Of a stretch of 58,850 bases of DNA, positions 1-7,778 are shown piece by piece. Positions within the stretch are counted from its first letter, which is position 1; each line of letters opens with the position of its first letter. Source of the stretch: Clostridiaceae bacterium (GTDB lineage Bacteria; Bacillota; Clostridia; Oscillospirales; Acutalibacteraceae). A program made the position numbers and the translations under genes. Under the pieces are notes generated by a model. The model was not told the DNA's origin and did not search any database. It worked only from the letters and a program-made list of their open reading frames with translations. The stretch lies in contig JAEDHT010000010.1 in assembly GCA_016296885.1 (NCBI GenBank), forward strand, positions 1-58,850. Reading direction: 5' to 3'.

Positions 1-53
1 CCGAACGGCACGCAGGGTGGTGTGAGAGGGCGATTAATTTCGCCCTACTCGAT
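1..53 (+). mobile_element. 3' end of a group II intron (end of domain V and domain VI)
   Basis: The first 53 bases look like the 3' terminus of a bacterial group II intron. A GTGTGAGAGGG linker follows what would be the 3' strand of domain V. A domain VI hairpin comes next (AGGGCGA at 27-33 pairs with TCGCCCT at 40-46), then CTACTCGAT, which would carry the branch-point A and the 3' splice end. The rest of the intron lies outside the window. This rests on motif recognition only; the exact splice point, near base 53, is inferred. Confidence 0.6.
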
Positions 54-79
54 TAGCAAAAAGAAAGACGTGACTATAT

Positions 80-322
80 ATGAGATTAGACAAATACCTA
101 AAGGTTTCAAGAATTATAAAAAGGCGCACTGTGGCAAATGATGCCTGCGATGCCGGCAAAATAACTGTAAACGGAAGGGTTGCAAAGGCATCATATGAAG
201 TTAAAGTGGGCGATATTATAGAAATACAAATGGGCTCTAAAGCTATAAAAGCAGAGATAACCGCAGTTACAGAGGTTGTGCGCAAAGAAAACGCAGCTGA
301 TATGTATAGAATACTTGGTTAG
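80..322 (+). CDS. rqcP: S4-domain RNA-binding protein RqcP (YabO/Hsp15 family)
   Basis: This 80-residue protein is essentially one S4 RNA-binding domain, beginning MRLDKYLKVSRIIKRRT and containing the typical G-KITVNGR-KAS-V--GD core. In Bacillus subtilis the family member RqcP/YabO binds the large subunit and takes part in ribosome-associated quality control with RqcH. Its length matches the family. No strong ribosome binding site is visible before the ATG, which lies 26 bases after the presumed intron end. The insertion may therefore have separated it from its original upstream partner. It is followed 15 bases later by the TSCPD gene. Confidence 0.85.
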   Translation: MRLDKYLKVSRIIKRRTVANDACDAGKITVNGRVAKASYEVKVGDIIEIQMGSKAIKAEITAVTEVVRKENAADMYRILG

Positions 323-337
323 GAGATGTTTTTTTGA

Positions 338-589
338 ATGAAACATATATATAAAACAACTGGTACTTGTTCAAGTAGCATCGAATTTGAAATAGATGAG
401 AATAATAAAGTTCATAACGTGAAATTTAATGGAGGATGCAATGGCAATCTAAAGGGCATATCTGCACTGGTGGAAAATATGACTGCAGATGATGTGATAG
501 AAAAATGCAAGGGTATCACTTGCGGATTTAAATCAACTTCTTGCCCGGATCAGCTTGCTATTGCCCTGAGCTCCATTTTAAATAAATAA
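338..589 (+). CDS. TSCPD domain-containing protein (TIGR03905 type)
   Basis: This 83-residue protein contains the TSCPD signature near its C terminus (GFKSTSCPDQLAIAL), preceded by a conserved NGGCNGN segment and a second Cys-containing motif (CKGITCG). Stand-alone TSCPD proteins of this size are widespread in clostridia and have no established biochemical role. The same domain occurs at the C terminus of some ribonucleotide reductases, where its cysteines are thought to bind metal. It lies directly before the two metal-GTPase genes, so a metal-related role is possible but is inference. Confidence 0.8.
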   Translation: MKHIYKTTGTCSSSIEFEIDENNKVHNVKFNGGCNGNLKGISALVENMTADDVIEKCKGITCGFKSTSCPDQLAIALSSILNK

Positions 590-612
590 GAGAATAAAGA
601 AGGTTTGTTGAA

Positions 613-1746
613 ATGTCAAAAGTAGATATTTTTTCCGGTTTTTTGGGCGCAGGAAAAACAACACTTATAAAAAAGCTTGTGAAAGAAGCTTATTCTAATG
701 AAAAAATTGTTATTATAGAAAATGAATTTGGCGAAATAGGAATAGATGGAGGGTTCTTGCAGGAGGCAGGAATTGAAATCACCGAAATGAACTCAGGTTG
801 TATCTGTTGCAGTCTTGTAGGAGATTTTAGCAAGGCACTTACCAAGGTTGTAGAGGAGTATAATCCGGATAGAATTATTATTGAGCCATCCGGTGTGGGC
901 AAGCTTAGTGATGTCACAAAAGCTGTGATGGACATAGAGTCAGATAAGCTTGAAATATCAAGTCTTGTTGCTGTTGCCGATGCGCACAGATGCAAGATGT
1001 ATATCAAAAATTTTGGCGAATTTTATAGAAATCAGATTGAAAACGCCGGTACTGTAATTCTTAGCCATACCGACAATATTTCTGAAGCCAAGCTTGAAGA
1101 ATGCCTAAAATTGCTTCGTGAAATTAACAGTGAAGTGGAAATAATCACAACACCATGGGATCAACTTACCGGTGAACAGATTCTTGATGCGATTTATAAA
1201 AAAGACACTCTCAAGGCAGAGTTGGAAACACTTGCTAAGAGTGAACATCATCACCATCACCACGATCATGACGAATGCTGTAATCATGAACATCACCATC
1301 ATGACCATGACGGATGCTGTAATCACGAGCATCACCACCATGATCATGATGAATGTTGTAATCACGAGCACCACCACGATCATAGCGGATGTTGTTGCCA
1401 TGAACATCACCACCATGATCACGACCATAACTGCGACTGCGGTTGTGGTGGACATGATCATCATCATGCTGATGAAATTTTCGATAGCTGGGGTTTGGAA
1501 ACAGCCAAAAAATTCTCAAAAGATTATATATCATCTGCACTTGAAAAACTCTCTGATGAAGATAGCTACGGTATAATCGTGCGTGCAAAAGGAATTGTCC
1601 CATCAGATGATGGTGAGTGGATACACTTTGATTATATTCCGGGTAGCATAGATATTAGAACAGGTGCCGCATCTACAATAGGTAGATTATGCGTGATTGG
1701 TTCTAAGATAGACAAAGAAAAGATTGCTACACTTTTTGATGCATAA
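613..1746 (+). CDS. COG0523 family GTPase / metallochaperone with His-Cys-rich repeat region
   Basis: This is a 377-residue G3E-family GTPase. The Walker A motif GFLGAGKT is at residues 9-16 and the family metal-binding CxCC motif (SGCICC, Cys63/65/66) follows. The C-terminal CobW_C domain starts after about residue 290. Between the domains, about residues 213-288 form a repeat array of units such as HHHHDHDGCCNHE, rich in His, Asp and paired Cys, presumably a metal buffer. Family members insert or traffic Zn, Co, Ni or Fe; the specific metal cannot be read from sequence. The gene is 20 bases upstream of a second COG0523-type gene and probably co-transcribed with it. Antisense ORFs over the repeat come from its low complexity. 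Confidence 0.9.
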   Translation: MSKVDIFSGFLGAGKTTLIKKLVKEAYSNEKIVIIENEFGEIGIDGGFLQEAGIEITEMNSGCICCSLVGDFSKALTKVVEEYNPDRIIIEPSGVGKLSDVTKAVMDIESDKLEISSLVAVADAHRCKMYIKNFGEFYRNQIENAGTVILSHTDNISEAKLEECLKLLREINSEVEIITTPWDQLTGEQILDAIYKKDTLKAELETLAKSEHHHHHHDHDECCNHEHHHHDHDGCCNHEHHHHDHDECCNHEHHHDHSGCCCHEHHHHDHDHNCDCGCGGHDHHHADEIFDSWGLETAKKFSKDYISSALEKLSDEDSYGIIVRAKGIVPSDDGEWIHFDYIPGSIDIRTGAASTIGRLCVIGSKIDKEKIATLFDA

Positions 1747-1766
1747 TATCTGAGGAGGCTACAAAA

Positions 1767-2708
1767 ATGGAAATTCCGGTTTATTTGTTTGTGGGCTTTC
1801 TCGAATCAGGAAAGACTTCGTTTATTCAAAAATCTCTCTCTTATAGAGATTTTAATGCAGGAGAAAAAACTCTTTATCTTGTGTGCGAAGAAGGATTAGA
1901 GGAACTTGATATATCTGAACTTTATGGTCAAAATATCTATCCATGTGTTATTGAAAAGGAAGAAGATCTCACCACCTCTACTCTCAATAAACTTAGAAAA
2001 AAATACAACGCAGAGCGTGTTGTGATTGAATACAACGGTATGTGGATGCTGGACAAGCTTTTAGATGCTATGCCTATGGGATGGATCATATATCAGCAGA
2101 TAATGCTCGCCGATGCCAGAACCTTTCTAAATTATAATGCGAATATGAGAAGTCTGGTATTTGACAAATTGCAAAACAGTGAGCTTGTAGTTTTCAATCG
2201 TTATAATGATAATATAGACAAAATGGCTCTCCATAAAATAGCCAGAAGTGTTTCAAGGGGAATAGGGATTGCTTATGAATATCCAAGTGGCAAGGTAGAG
2301 CCGGATGACATACCCGATCCGCTTCCTTTCGATATAAATGCCGATATTATACAGATTGAAGATGACGACTATGCTGTGTGGTATAGCGATATGATCGATG
2401 ATGAGCAGAAATATGATGGAAAGACTATATCTTTTAAAGGCATTGTCGCTGTAAATAAAAAGAATCTGGGAAATGACTTTATAATAGGCAGACACGTAAT
2501 GAACTGTTGTGAGGAGGATATCACCTATGTGGGTATACCTTGCAAGCGTGATAATGATTCGTTTGAACTCAAAATGCGTGACTGGGTTACAATCGTAGGT
2601 AAAATATCTATCGAATATCATAAAGCCTATGGTGAAAAAGGACCCGTAATATATATTTCTGATATCTCATACGCAGAAAAGCCTGAGCAAGAGGTTGTTT
2701 CTCCGTAA
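1767..2708 (+). CDS. Divergent COG0523-type P-loop protein fused to a DUF1980-like domain
   Basis: The 313-residue product starts with a CobW-like strand and P-loop (LFVGFLESGKTSF, about residues 7-19). It lacks the CxCC motif and the His-rich linker of its neighbour. From about residue 205 to 305 it carries a beta-rich segment (GKTISFKGIVAV, then MNCCEED, DWVTIVGKI and GPVIYI) that resembles the C-terminal domain of TIGR03943/YcgQ proteins. Those partner DUF318/YcgR-type permeases and are often encoded near COG0523 genes. The fusion suggests a two-component metal-handling pair with the upstream GTPase. The P-loop assignment is firm; the DUF1980 assignment is from memory of the family pattern. 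Confidence 0.75.
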   Translation: MEIPVYLFVGFLESGKTSFIQKSLSYRDFNAGEKTLYLVCEEGLEELDISELYGQNIYPCVIEKEEDLTTSTLNKLRKKYNAERVVIEYNGMWMLDKLLDAMPMGWIIYQQIMLADARTFLNYNANMRSLVFDKLQNSELVVFNRYNDNIDKMALHKIARSVSRGIGIAYEYPSGKVEPDDIPDPLPFDINADIIQIEDDDYAVWYSDMIDDEQKYDGKTISFKGIVAVNKKNLGNDFIIGRHVMNCCEEDITYVGIPCKRDNDSFELKMRDWVTIVGKISIEYHKAYGEKGPVIYISDISYAEKPEQEVVSP

Positions 2709-2727
2709 TTTAATTATTAAATAATTA

Positions 2728-2785
2728 ATCCCATGGACAGAGCATATTAAGCGCCCTATCCATGGGATCTTTCTTATTTTATTAT
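2728..2785 (+). terminator. Rho-independent terminator after the COG0523 pair
   Basis: A perfect 10-bp inverted repeat (ATCCCATGGA at 2728-2737 and TCCATGGGAT at 2759-2768) encloses a 21-base loop and is followed by a T-rich tract. It closes the rqcP to COG0523 transcription unit. Confidence 0.75.
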
Positions 2786-2800
2786 TTATTTATAGTTATG

Positions 2801-3505
2801 TTACACATCTATACCTCTTACAACACAATTAATGTTGATGCCATCATTCCAAAAGGCAAGAGTATAATCCTTATCAATAACAGGAACAAATTCATTGTCT
2901 GTTATATCATCCCCAGACCATTTTATGCCTTCAGGATAAATCATAGACACAGCTACCCCTCTGCTTTTTAGTGTGACAAAGGATGTGCATCCACGATTGG
3001 CAAATGTGCTGAAATTGACGTTTACAGTCTGCAATGAGTCAGATGTAAGCAGATATTCACTATTGTCACTTAAATCCAGATTAACCGTGCTATCCTCATA
3101 TGTATGATATAATGTGTCTATTTCATCATGTGTTGCAAAATTTGCATCATTGGTCAAGTGGCTTGTTTTGGTTGGAATTTCAATATTTACAATCTTGTTT
3201 AATGATGAAACCTCAACTTCATTTACACAGATATGCTCGATAACATTCTCTTGAGCTCCTTGCTGTATGCTATTAAGCTTAGCCTTTTCAATTACAGTAA
3301 AGTTTTGATCAGATAAACCCTTACCTGCTATCGCATCTACTTTTCTCTCTTCTAATGATGCAATAACTGCAAGCAACTGATCATATTGCGGTAAGACATT
3401 GTGTGTTTCTTCTACCTTTTCATTGTAGCAGGAGAAAACAGTTTTTACAAAGCAAGGCTTGGTGCATATCATCTTTGTAACACCATTTTCAAGATATGAT
3501 GTCAT
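2801..3505 (-). CDS. Phage tail/fibre-like protein, C-terminal part (downstream of an in-frame stop)
   Basis: This 234-residue reading frame contains the tail-fibre-type motif GKGLSDQNFTVIEKAKLNSI followed by QQGAQENVI, typical of phage tail fibre and baseplate proteins. It ends in a beta-rich segment with SMIYPEGIKW and VPVIDKDYTLAFW. The apparent ATG has no ribosome binding site. The frame is continuous with the upstream 68-residue frame, and only one TAA codon (3542-3544) separates them; the residues after it read EVLKGRGFTLGV. The two were therefore one gene of about 315 codons, now nonsense-mutated or read through. No other phage genes are adjacent. Confidence 0.6.
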   Translation of the reverse strand: MTSYLENGVTKMICTKPCFVKTVFSCYNEKVEETHNVLPQYDQLLAVIASLEERKVDAIAGKGLSDQNFTVIEKAKLNSIQQGAQENVIEHICVNEVEVSSLNKIVNIEIPTKTSHLTNDANFATHDEIDTLYHTYEDSTVNLDLSDNSEYLLTSDSLQTVNVNFSTFANRGCTSFVTLKSRGVAVSMIYPEGIKWSGDDITDNEFVPVIDKDYTLAFWNDGININCVVRGIDV

Positions 3506-3541
3506 AACACCTAAAGTGAACCCCCTGCCTTTTAGTACCTC

Positions 3542-3748
3542 TTACGGAATATAACAATCGTCATATTCTGAAAGAACAGTTGTGTATGACGTGCCATTGT
3601 ATGTAAACACTGCCGTCTTTACCACGTTATCCCATATAGACCCGCTAAATTTAAATTTTGCCTGAACATAGTTTATGCTATCATCCACGATAGGATCTGA
3701 TCCTATCTTTGTAATGCACTGATTGTGCACCGAGAATAATACTTGCAT
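3542..3748 (-). CDS. Phage tail/baseplate-like protein, N-terminal part (ends at in-frame TAA)
   Basis: This 68-residue frame has a strong ribosome binding site (AAGGAGGA just before the ATG at 3748). It contains the pattern QAKFKFSGSIWD followed by AVFTYNG and ends YDDCYIP, which resembles the N-terminal domain of baseplate/receptor-binding proteins. In that family the next residues usually continue as a -P-x-EVL- segment. Here the codon after Pro is TAA and the same frame continues EVLKGRGFT into the 3505-2801 frame. This half has the start signals and the other half does not, which supports a single ancestral gene. Confidence 0.55.
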   Translation of the reverse strand: MQVLFSVHNQCITKIGSDPIVDDSINYVQAKFKFSGSIWDNVVKTAVFTYNGTSYTTVLSEYDDCYIP

Positions 3749-3842
3749 TTTTCCTCCTTTTCCTAAATATACTCAGAACGTGTTTTCAATTAACAATTAT
3801 ATAAATAAATTACTTTTAGTCAATATCGAAATAGTATAATTT

Positions 3843-3885
3843 AAAAAAATATGTCAGGCATAATTTAATACCTGACATATTTTTT
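3843..3885. terminator. Bidirectional intrinsic terminator downstream of the D,D-carboxypeptidase gene
   Basis: A-rich arm 3843-3858 ending ATATGTCAGG pairs with CCTGACATAT at 3871-3880, followed by a T run. It is symmetrical, so it can act on both strands; on the minus strand it ends the gene at 3905-5230. Confidence 0.8.
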
Positions 3886-3904
3886 GATCTATTAATTTTA
3901 TATA

Positions 3905-5230
3905 TTATCTTTTATTATTTTTTTTAACTTGTTCTGAAGTTCTGGAATAAATGCTTGCAACTATAAGATAAATAACAAATAATATAACTACCACTATCAC
4001 CGGAACAATAACCCATGGTGATAAAAAAGCTTTTTTTACTGAATTAGTCACCTTTACTATTTCACTTTTATCCACAGACTCAGAAGCAACTATGTTAACT
4101 TTAGAGATTACATCACCTTGATAAATCAAATCTGCCTGACCGATTATATCACCCTTACTTATCGGTGCTTCTACACTATCCGGTACGATAGGGGAGATTG
4201 TCACCTCTGATATGTCTACATCATACGGGAGTATCATAGACACGTTATTCTCCGGTACCAACAGAAGATTATCCTTATTCCACGCAGATTCTAGCTGTAT
4301 ATTACACACTGGTGTCTGTTTATCAACTATTGTTTTTATCTCAAAGCTATCAAATGCCCATTCAAAAAAGTTTATACAATCCTTCATTGCACCATTATCG
4401 TCAGACCAGTTGCCATCTTCGTCATAGCATGGTGATTTAAGTGCCACACAGATATATGAATAGCCGTTATGTGTTGCGGATGCTACAAGGCAATATCCGG
4501 CTTCGTCTGTAGTGCCTGTTTTAACTCCGGTGGCGTATTCATAATAATACTCTCCACCTCTGCCCGGATCTACCAGCAGATTAGTTGCAACAAGAGGATA
4601 ATCATCATCAGGAAGATAATATGATGATATAGAGCATATTTCTGTAAAATAGGGCTGTGCCATAGCATACTCTGTTATCTTGCATAAATCTATCGCAGTG
4701 GTGTATTGTTCGGGGTCATGCAATCCATGCGGATTTACATAATGGGTAGATGTGCATCCTATCTCTTTTGCCTTCTTATTCATCAGCTCCGCAAAAGCAG
4801 CCTGATCACCATTGCTTACATAATCTGCCAGCACTATTGCTGCATCGTTGCCTGATTTTACCATCAAACAACACAGCAAATCATATACAGTAAGCTGTTT
4901 ATCAATATATCCCTCTAGTCCCGAAAGTGAGCTTCCTGTGCCATCAAGGCTATGAATAAGGTCATATTTAATTGTAACCTTTGTGTTTTTTATGTCGGGT
5001 ATATTTTCCACGGTGATTATGTATGTCATTATCTTAGTGGTTGAAGCGGGATATCGTTTAACGTCGGCGTTGTGGTTATATAGCTCAGTGCCGGTATCGG
5101 TGTTATATAAATATACAGTTTCGCTGTTTATCTTAAAATCTATATCATAGGATGCTGCGCTTGCAGAAATAGAAGAAAACCAACTCATAAATATCAAAGA
5201 TGTCAATATTAATACAACAATTCTCTTCAT
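3905..5230 (-). CDS. D-alanyl-D-alanine carboxypeptidase (DacF/PBP5 family, serine peptidase S11)
   Basis: The 441-residue protein trims the terminal D-Ala from peptidoglycan stem pentapeptides at the outer face of the membrane. It has an N-terminal signal peptide (about 1-26) and the three penicillin-binding motifs: STTK (Ser63-Lys66), SGN (126-128) and KTG (237-239). A PBP5-type C-terminal domain (about 285-385) and a C-terminal hydrophobic anchor (about 401-427) follow. The gene lies downstream of sigG on the same strand but is separated from it by about 350 bp. A sporulation role like that of B. subtilis DacF is possible but unproven. Confidence 0.9.
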   Translation of the reverse strand: MKRIVVLILTSLIFMSWFSSISASAASYDIDFKINSETVYLYNTDTGTELYNHNADVKRYPASTTKIMTYIITVENIPDIKNTKVTIKYDLIHSLDGTGSSLSGLEGYIDKQLTVYDLLCCLMVKSGNDAAIVLADYVSNGDQAAFAELMNKKAKEIGCTSTHYVNPHGLHDPEQYTTAIDLCKITEYAMAQPYFTEICSISSYYLPDDDYPLVATNLLVDPGRGGEYYYEYATGVKTGTTDEAGYCLVASATHNGYSYICVALKSPCYDEDGNWSDDNGAMKDCINFFEWAFDSFEIKTIVDKQTPVCNIQLESAWNKDNLLLVPENNVSMILPYDVDISEVTISPIVPDSVEAPISKGDIIGQADLIYQGDVISKVNIVASESVDKSEIVKVTNSVKKAFLSPWVIVPVIVVVILFVIYLIVASIYSRTSEQVKKNNKR

Positions 5231-5578
5231 ATTGTTCTCCCCTTAAATGTTTGAGTAAATACTATATTACATTATATTATAAGGTTTTGTCAACCTAAGC
5301 GTGTTAGTAGTTTTATTTTTATCATATTACACATATTAGAGCTGGAAAACCGTTGAATATCGGACAAGTAGCAGATATCGGGGTTATTTGCCTTACTGGT
5401 AGGATATCATATCGACAGAGGATACAACTTATTATTAAGAATAAATAGATGTATTCACCACTCATATCACCTATGCATTTCCAGAAAGTATGCAATTAGG
5501 GGTACAAAATGATGCACCCCTAAACTATTTTCTATACTATGCAATTATTAAATCTACATCAAACTTGGAGAATAATAA
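5231..5578. other. Gene-free interval between sigG and the carboxypeptidase gene
   Basis: About 350 bases hold no convincing reading frame. An 8-bp inverted repeat (TTAGGGGT at 5496-5503 and ACCCCTAA at 5516-5523) may be the end of the sigG transcript, although its T-tract is weak. The promoter of the carboxypeptidase gene should lie near 5240-5330 on the minus strand. I did not find a confident match to a sigma-G or sigma-F consensus. Confidence 0.4.
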
Positions 5579-6361
5579 TTATATCTCTTTCCTTATTTGT
5601 GATAATGCACCTTTTTCTATTCGACTCACTTGTGCTTGAGATATGCCAATCTCAGACGATACCTCCATTTGGGTTTTTCCCTGAAAAAATCTCATATTAA
5701 GAATTTTTTTCTCACGACTTGAAAGCTTTGAGATAGCCTCACGCAGAGATATCTCTTCTATCCAGTTGGTATCGTCATTTTTGTCGCTTATTTGATCCAT
5801 AACATATATCGTATCGTTGCTATCGGAGAAAACAGGCTCATTGAGTGATATTGGCGCTACTATTGCTTCGAGTGCCATCACAACATCTTCACGCTTCATA
5901 TCAAGCTCTTTGGCTATTTCCTCTACAGTAGGCTCACGACCTGTCTCGTTAATCAGTCTTTCTTTAACCTGCATTGCCTTGTATGCCGTGTCACGCATAC
6001 TTCTGCTCACCCTGATATAATTATAGTCACGCAGGTAGCGTCTAACTTCTCCTATGATCATAGGCACACCATAGGTAGAGAATTTAACGTCAAGATCACT
6101 GTTAAAATTATCGATTGCTTTGATAAGCCCTATGCATCCCACTTGGAACAAATCATCACAGCTCTCACCTCTGTTAGTAAACCTCTGTATCACACTAAGC
6201 ACAAGTCTGAGATTACCGTTTATCATATCTTCTCTGGCTTTTTTCTTTTGTGTTGGCGTGCCCTCTTTCATTATGCGAAAAAGCTCAAGCTTTTCATCTT
6301 CTTTTAAAACCTTTAGCTTTGATGTGTTAATACCGCATATTTCGACTCTATTATACTGCAT
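5579..6361 (-). CDS. sigG: RNA polymerase sporulation sigma factor SigG
   Basis: This 260-residue sigma-70 family protein has the SigG hallmarks: N-terminal VEICGINTSKLKVL, region 2 with LFQVGCIGLIKAIDNFN and STYGVPMIIGEVRRYLRD, and the internal IYVMDQISD segment. Region 4 carries the helix-turn-helix TQMEVSSEIGISQAQVSRIE. SigG directs late forespore gene expression. In Bacillus and many clostridia sigG lies next to spoIIGA-sigE; here those genes are not adjacent, so it stands alone. A 10-bp A/T hairpin lies in its 5' leader (6384-6409). No strong Shine-Dalgarno sequence is seen before the ATG, which could mean translational control. Confidence 0.93.
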   Translation of the reverse strand: MQYNRVEICGINTSKLKVLKEDEKLELFRIMKEGTPTQKKKAREDMINGNLRLVLSVIQRFTNRGESCDDLFQVGCIGLIKAIDNFNSDLDVKFSTYGVPMIIGEVRRYLRDYNYIRVSRSMRDTAYKAMQVKERLINETGREPTVEEIAKELDMKREDVVMALEAIVAPISLNEPVFSDSNDTIYVMDQISDKNDDTNWIEEISLREAISKLSSREKKILNMRFFQGKTQMEVSSEIGISQAQVSRIEKGALSQIRKEI

Positions 6362-6383
6362 ATCTTAAGACACACGATAAAGC

Positions 6384-6409
6384 TACACTTTTTACGACAA
6401 AAAAGTGTA
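6384..6409 (-). promoter_or_regulatory. Hairpin in the sigG 5' leader
   Basis: TACACTTTTT (6384-6393) pairs perfectly with AAAAAGTGTA (6400-6409) around a 6-base loop. It lies 22 bases upstream of the sigG start codon, in a leader without a clear ribosome binding site. It may affect translation or be the remains of a terminator. Confidence 0.4.
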
Positions 6410-6524
6410 CAGTATCGTACCCTCCTCCAAAATAATGATATTGATGGTAAAACTTAATATCATTATTGCCATGCAGTTTTTATTAATTCAGATTATAATA
6501 GAGAATTTTAAAAATAAAAATACA

Positions 6525-6566
6525 GAGCCACTGTAAATAGACGTAATGGTCTGTATGCAGTGGCTC
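6525..6566 (-). terminator. Terminator of the rRNA methyltransferase gene
   Basis: GAGCCACTG (6525-6533) pairs with CAGTGGCTC (6558-6566). Read on the minus strand, the stem is followed by a T-rich tract (TGTATTTTTATTTTT), as expected for an intrinsic terminator after the gene ending at 6583. Confidence 0.7.
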
Positions 6567-6582
6567 AAATTCTTTAAAAAAT

Positions 6583-7713
6583 TTATCTAAAATACATATA
6601 CACCTGGCAGGGGATAGTACCATTATATAGCTTTCTTCTTTTGTCGGCTTTTCTTCCAAAAAGCTGTTCAAAGCTATCCTCAGGTGTGATGATAGTGTAA
6701 CTATGATGTGGCTTCGGAATAAAGACATTGCCCATAGTTTTGTATATCTTTGTGGCCTCAGATGCTGTGAGCAATCTTTCGCCATATGGGGGGTTGCATA
6801 TTACAGTTGCATATTCATTTGATGCTACAAAGTCTTTAATATCCTTTTTCTCAAAACGTAGTTTATCTTTTACGCCTGCCTTTTCTGCGTTTTCTATGGC
6901 TGTCCTCAATGCAAATTTATCTATATCACTGCCAAAGCCAATAAATTCACAATCGGTTCTGATATCAGCGTGTGCAGTCTGTCTTTCACTCGAAATAACA
7001 GCTTTGTCTATATTTTTCCAATCATCAAATGCAAATTTCCTGTTCAATCCCGGCGCTATATTCATAGCTTTCATGGCGGCTTCAATCAGTATGGTTCCTG
7101 AACCACACATTGGGTCATAAACGGTGTGTGAAGATCTAACCTTTGATAGCTCAACCAATGCGGCAGCCAAAGTTTCTTTTATTGGTGCATCGTTTGCATT
7201 TTCTCTGTAGCCTCGCTTATGAAGTCCTGTGCCACTTGTGTCTATCATCAGTATTACCGAGTTTTTGAGTATCAAAAAGCGCACCTGATAGGTTGAGCCG
7301 GTTTCAGGAAAAATCTGAATATTGTATTTTTGCTTCATTTTCTCCACGATAGCTTTTTTAATGATCTTTTGACAATCTGGTATGCTTGTTAGCTTTGAAT
7401 CTAAGCTTCTGCCTGCTACAGGAAATTTATCATTTTTTCCGATCAGTATATCCCATTCAAGCGCCTTAGTCTTTTCAAATAGTTCATCAAAAGAAAAAGC
7501 CTTAAATATACCCATTACAATCAATATTCTTTCGGCGAGCCTGCTTTTTATATTTGCACGCACTAGAATATGTTCGTCACCCTCGAAAAACACGCGTCCA
7601 TTTTCAGCAGTGACGTTCTCAGCTCCCATAAATCTTAGTTCATTGGCAAGCAGGCCTTCTATACCCAGCATACACGTTGCCACCATTTTAAACTTATTCA
7701 TAACACTACACAA
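6583..7713 (-). CDS. THUMP-domain class I SAM-dependent RNA methyltransferase (RlmL N-terminal/YpsC type)
   Basis: The 376-residue protein matches COG0116, the family that makes N2-methylguanosine in 23S rRNA. An N-terminal ferredoxin-like/THUMP region (about 1-155) is followed by a Rossmann methyltransferase domain. That domain has motif I-like YDPMCGSGTILIEAA and the catalytic NPPY motif (VICNPPYGERL, about residue 309). The length fits Firmicute single-domain members rather than the bifunctional proteobacterial RlmKL. The gene is minus-strand and has its own terminator at 6525-6566. It is separated from rpe by about 65 bases. Confidence 0.88.
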   Translation of the reverse strand: MCSVMNKFKMVATCMLGIEGLLANELRFMGAENVTAENGRVFFEGDEHILVRANIKSRLAERILIVMGIFKAFSFDELFEKTKALEWDILIGKNDKFPVAGRSLDSKLTSIPDCQKIIKKAIVEKMKQKYNIQIFPETGSTYQVRFLILKNSVILMIDTSGTGLHKRGYRENANDAPIKETLAAALVELSKVRSSHTVYDPMCGSGTILIEAAMKAMNIAPGLNRKFAFDDWKNIDKAVISSERQTAHADIRTDCEFIGFGSDIDKFALRTAIENAEKAGVKDKLRFEKKDIKDFVASNEYATVICNPPYGERLLTASEATKIYKTMGNVFIPKPHHSYTIITPEDSFEQLFGRKADKRRKLYNGTIPCQVYMYFR

Positions 7714-7778
7714 AAAAACAGGATTTTGCAGTATACAGTAGCAAAATACTGCATATTTCCTTTCTAAATATGTCTATA

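Noticed and set aside
1105..1603. Several antisense and alternate-frame ORFs over the COG0523 His-rich region
   Set aside because: They are shadows of the repetitive CAT/CAC-rich codons in the real gene and have no ribosome binding sites or family motifs.
3542..3544. An alternative genetic code or routine stop-codon reassignment
   Set aside because: TAA, TAG and TGA all end ordinary genes here. The few in-frame stops fall in decayed or single-gene contexts.
2801..3748. A prophage
   Set aside because: Only one tail-like gene is present and its neighbours are chromosomal genes; there is no integrase, attachment site or other phage gene.
6483..6785. Minus-strand ORF of 100 codons overlapping the rRNA methyltransferase gene end
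   Set aside because: It overlaps a well-supported methyltransferase gene in another frame and has no recognisable protein features.
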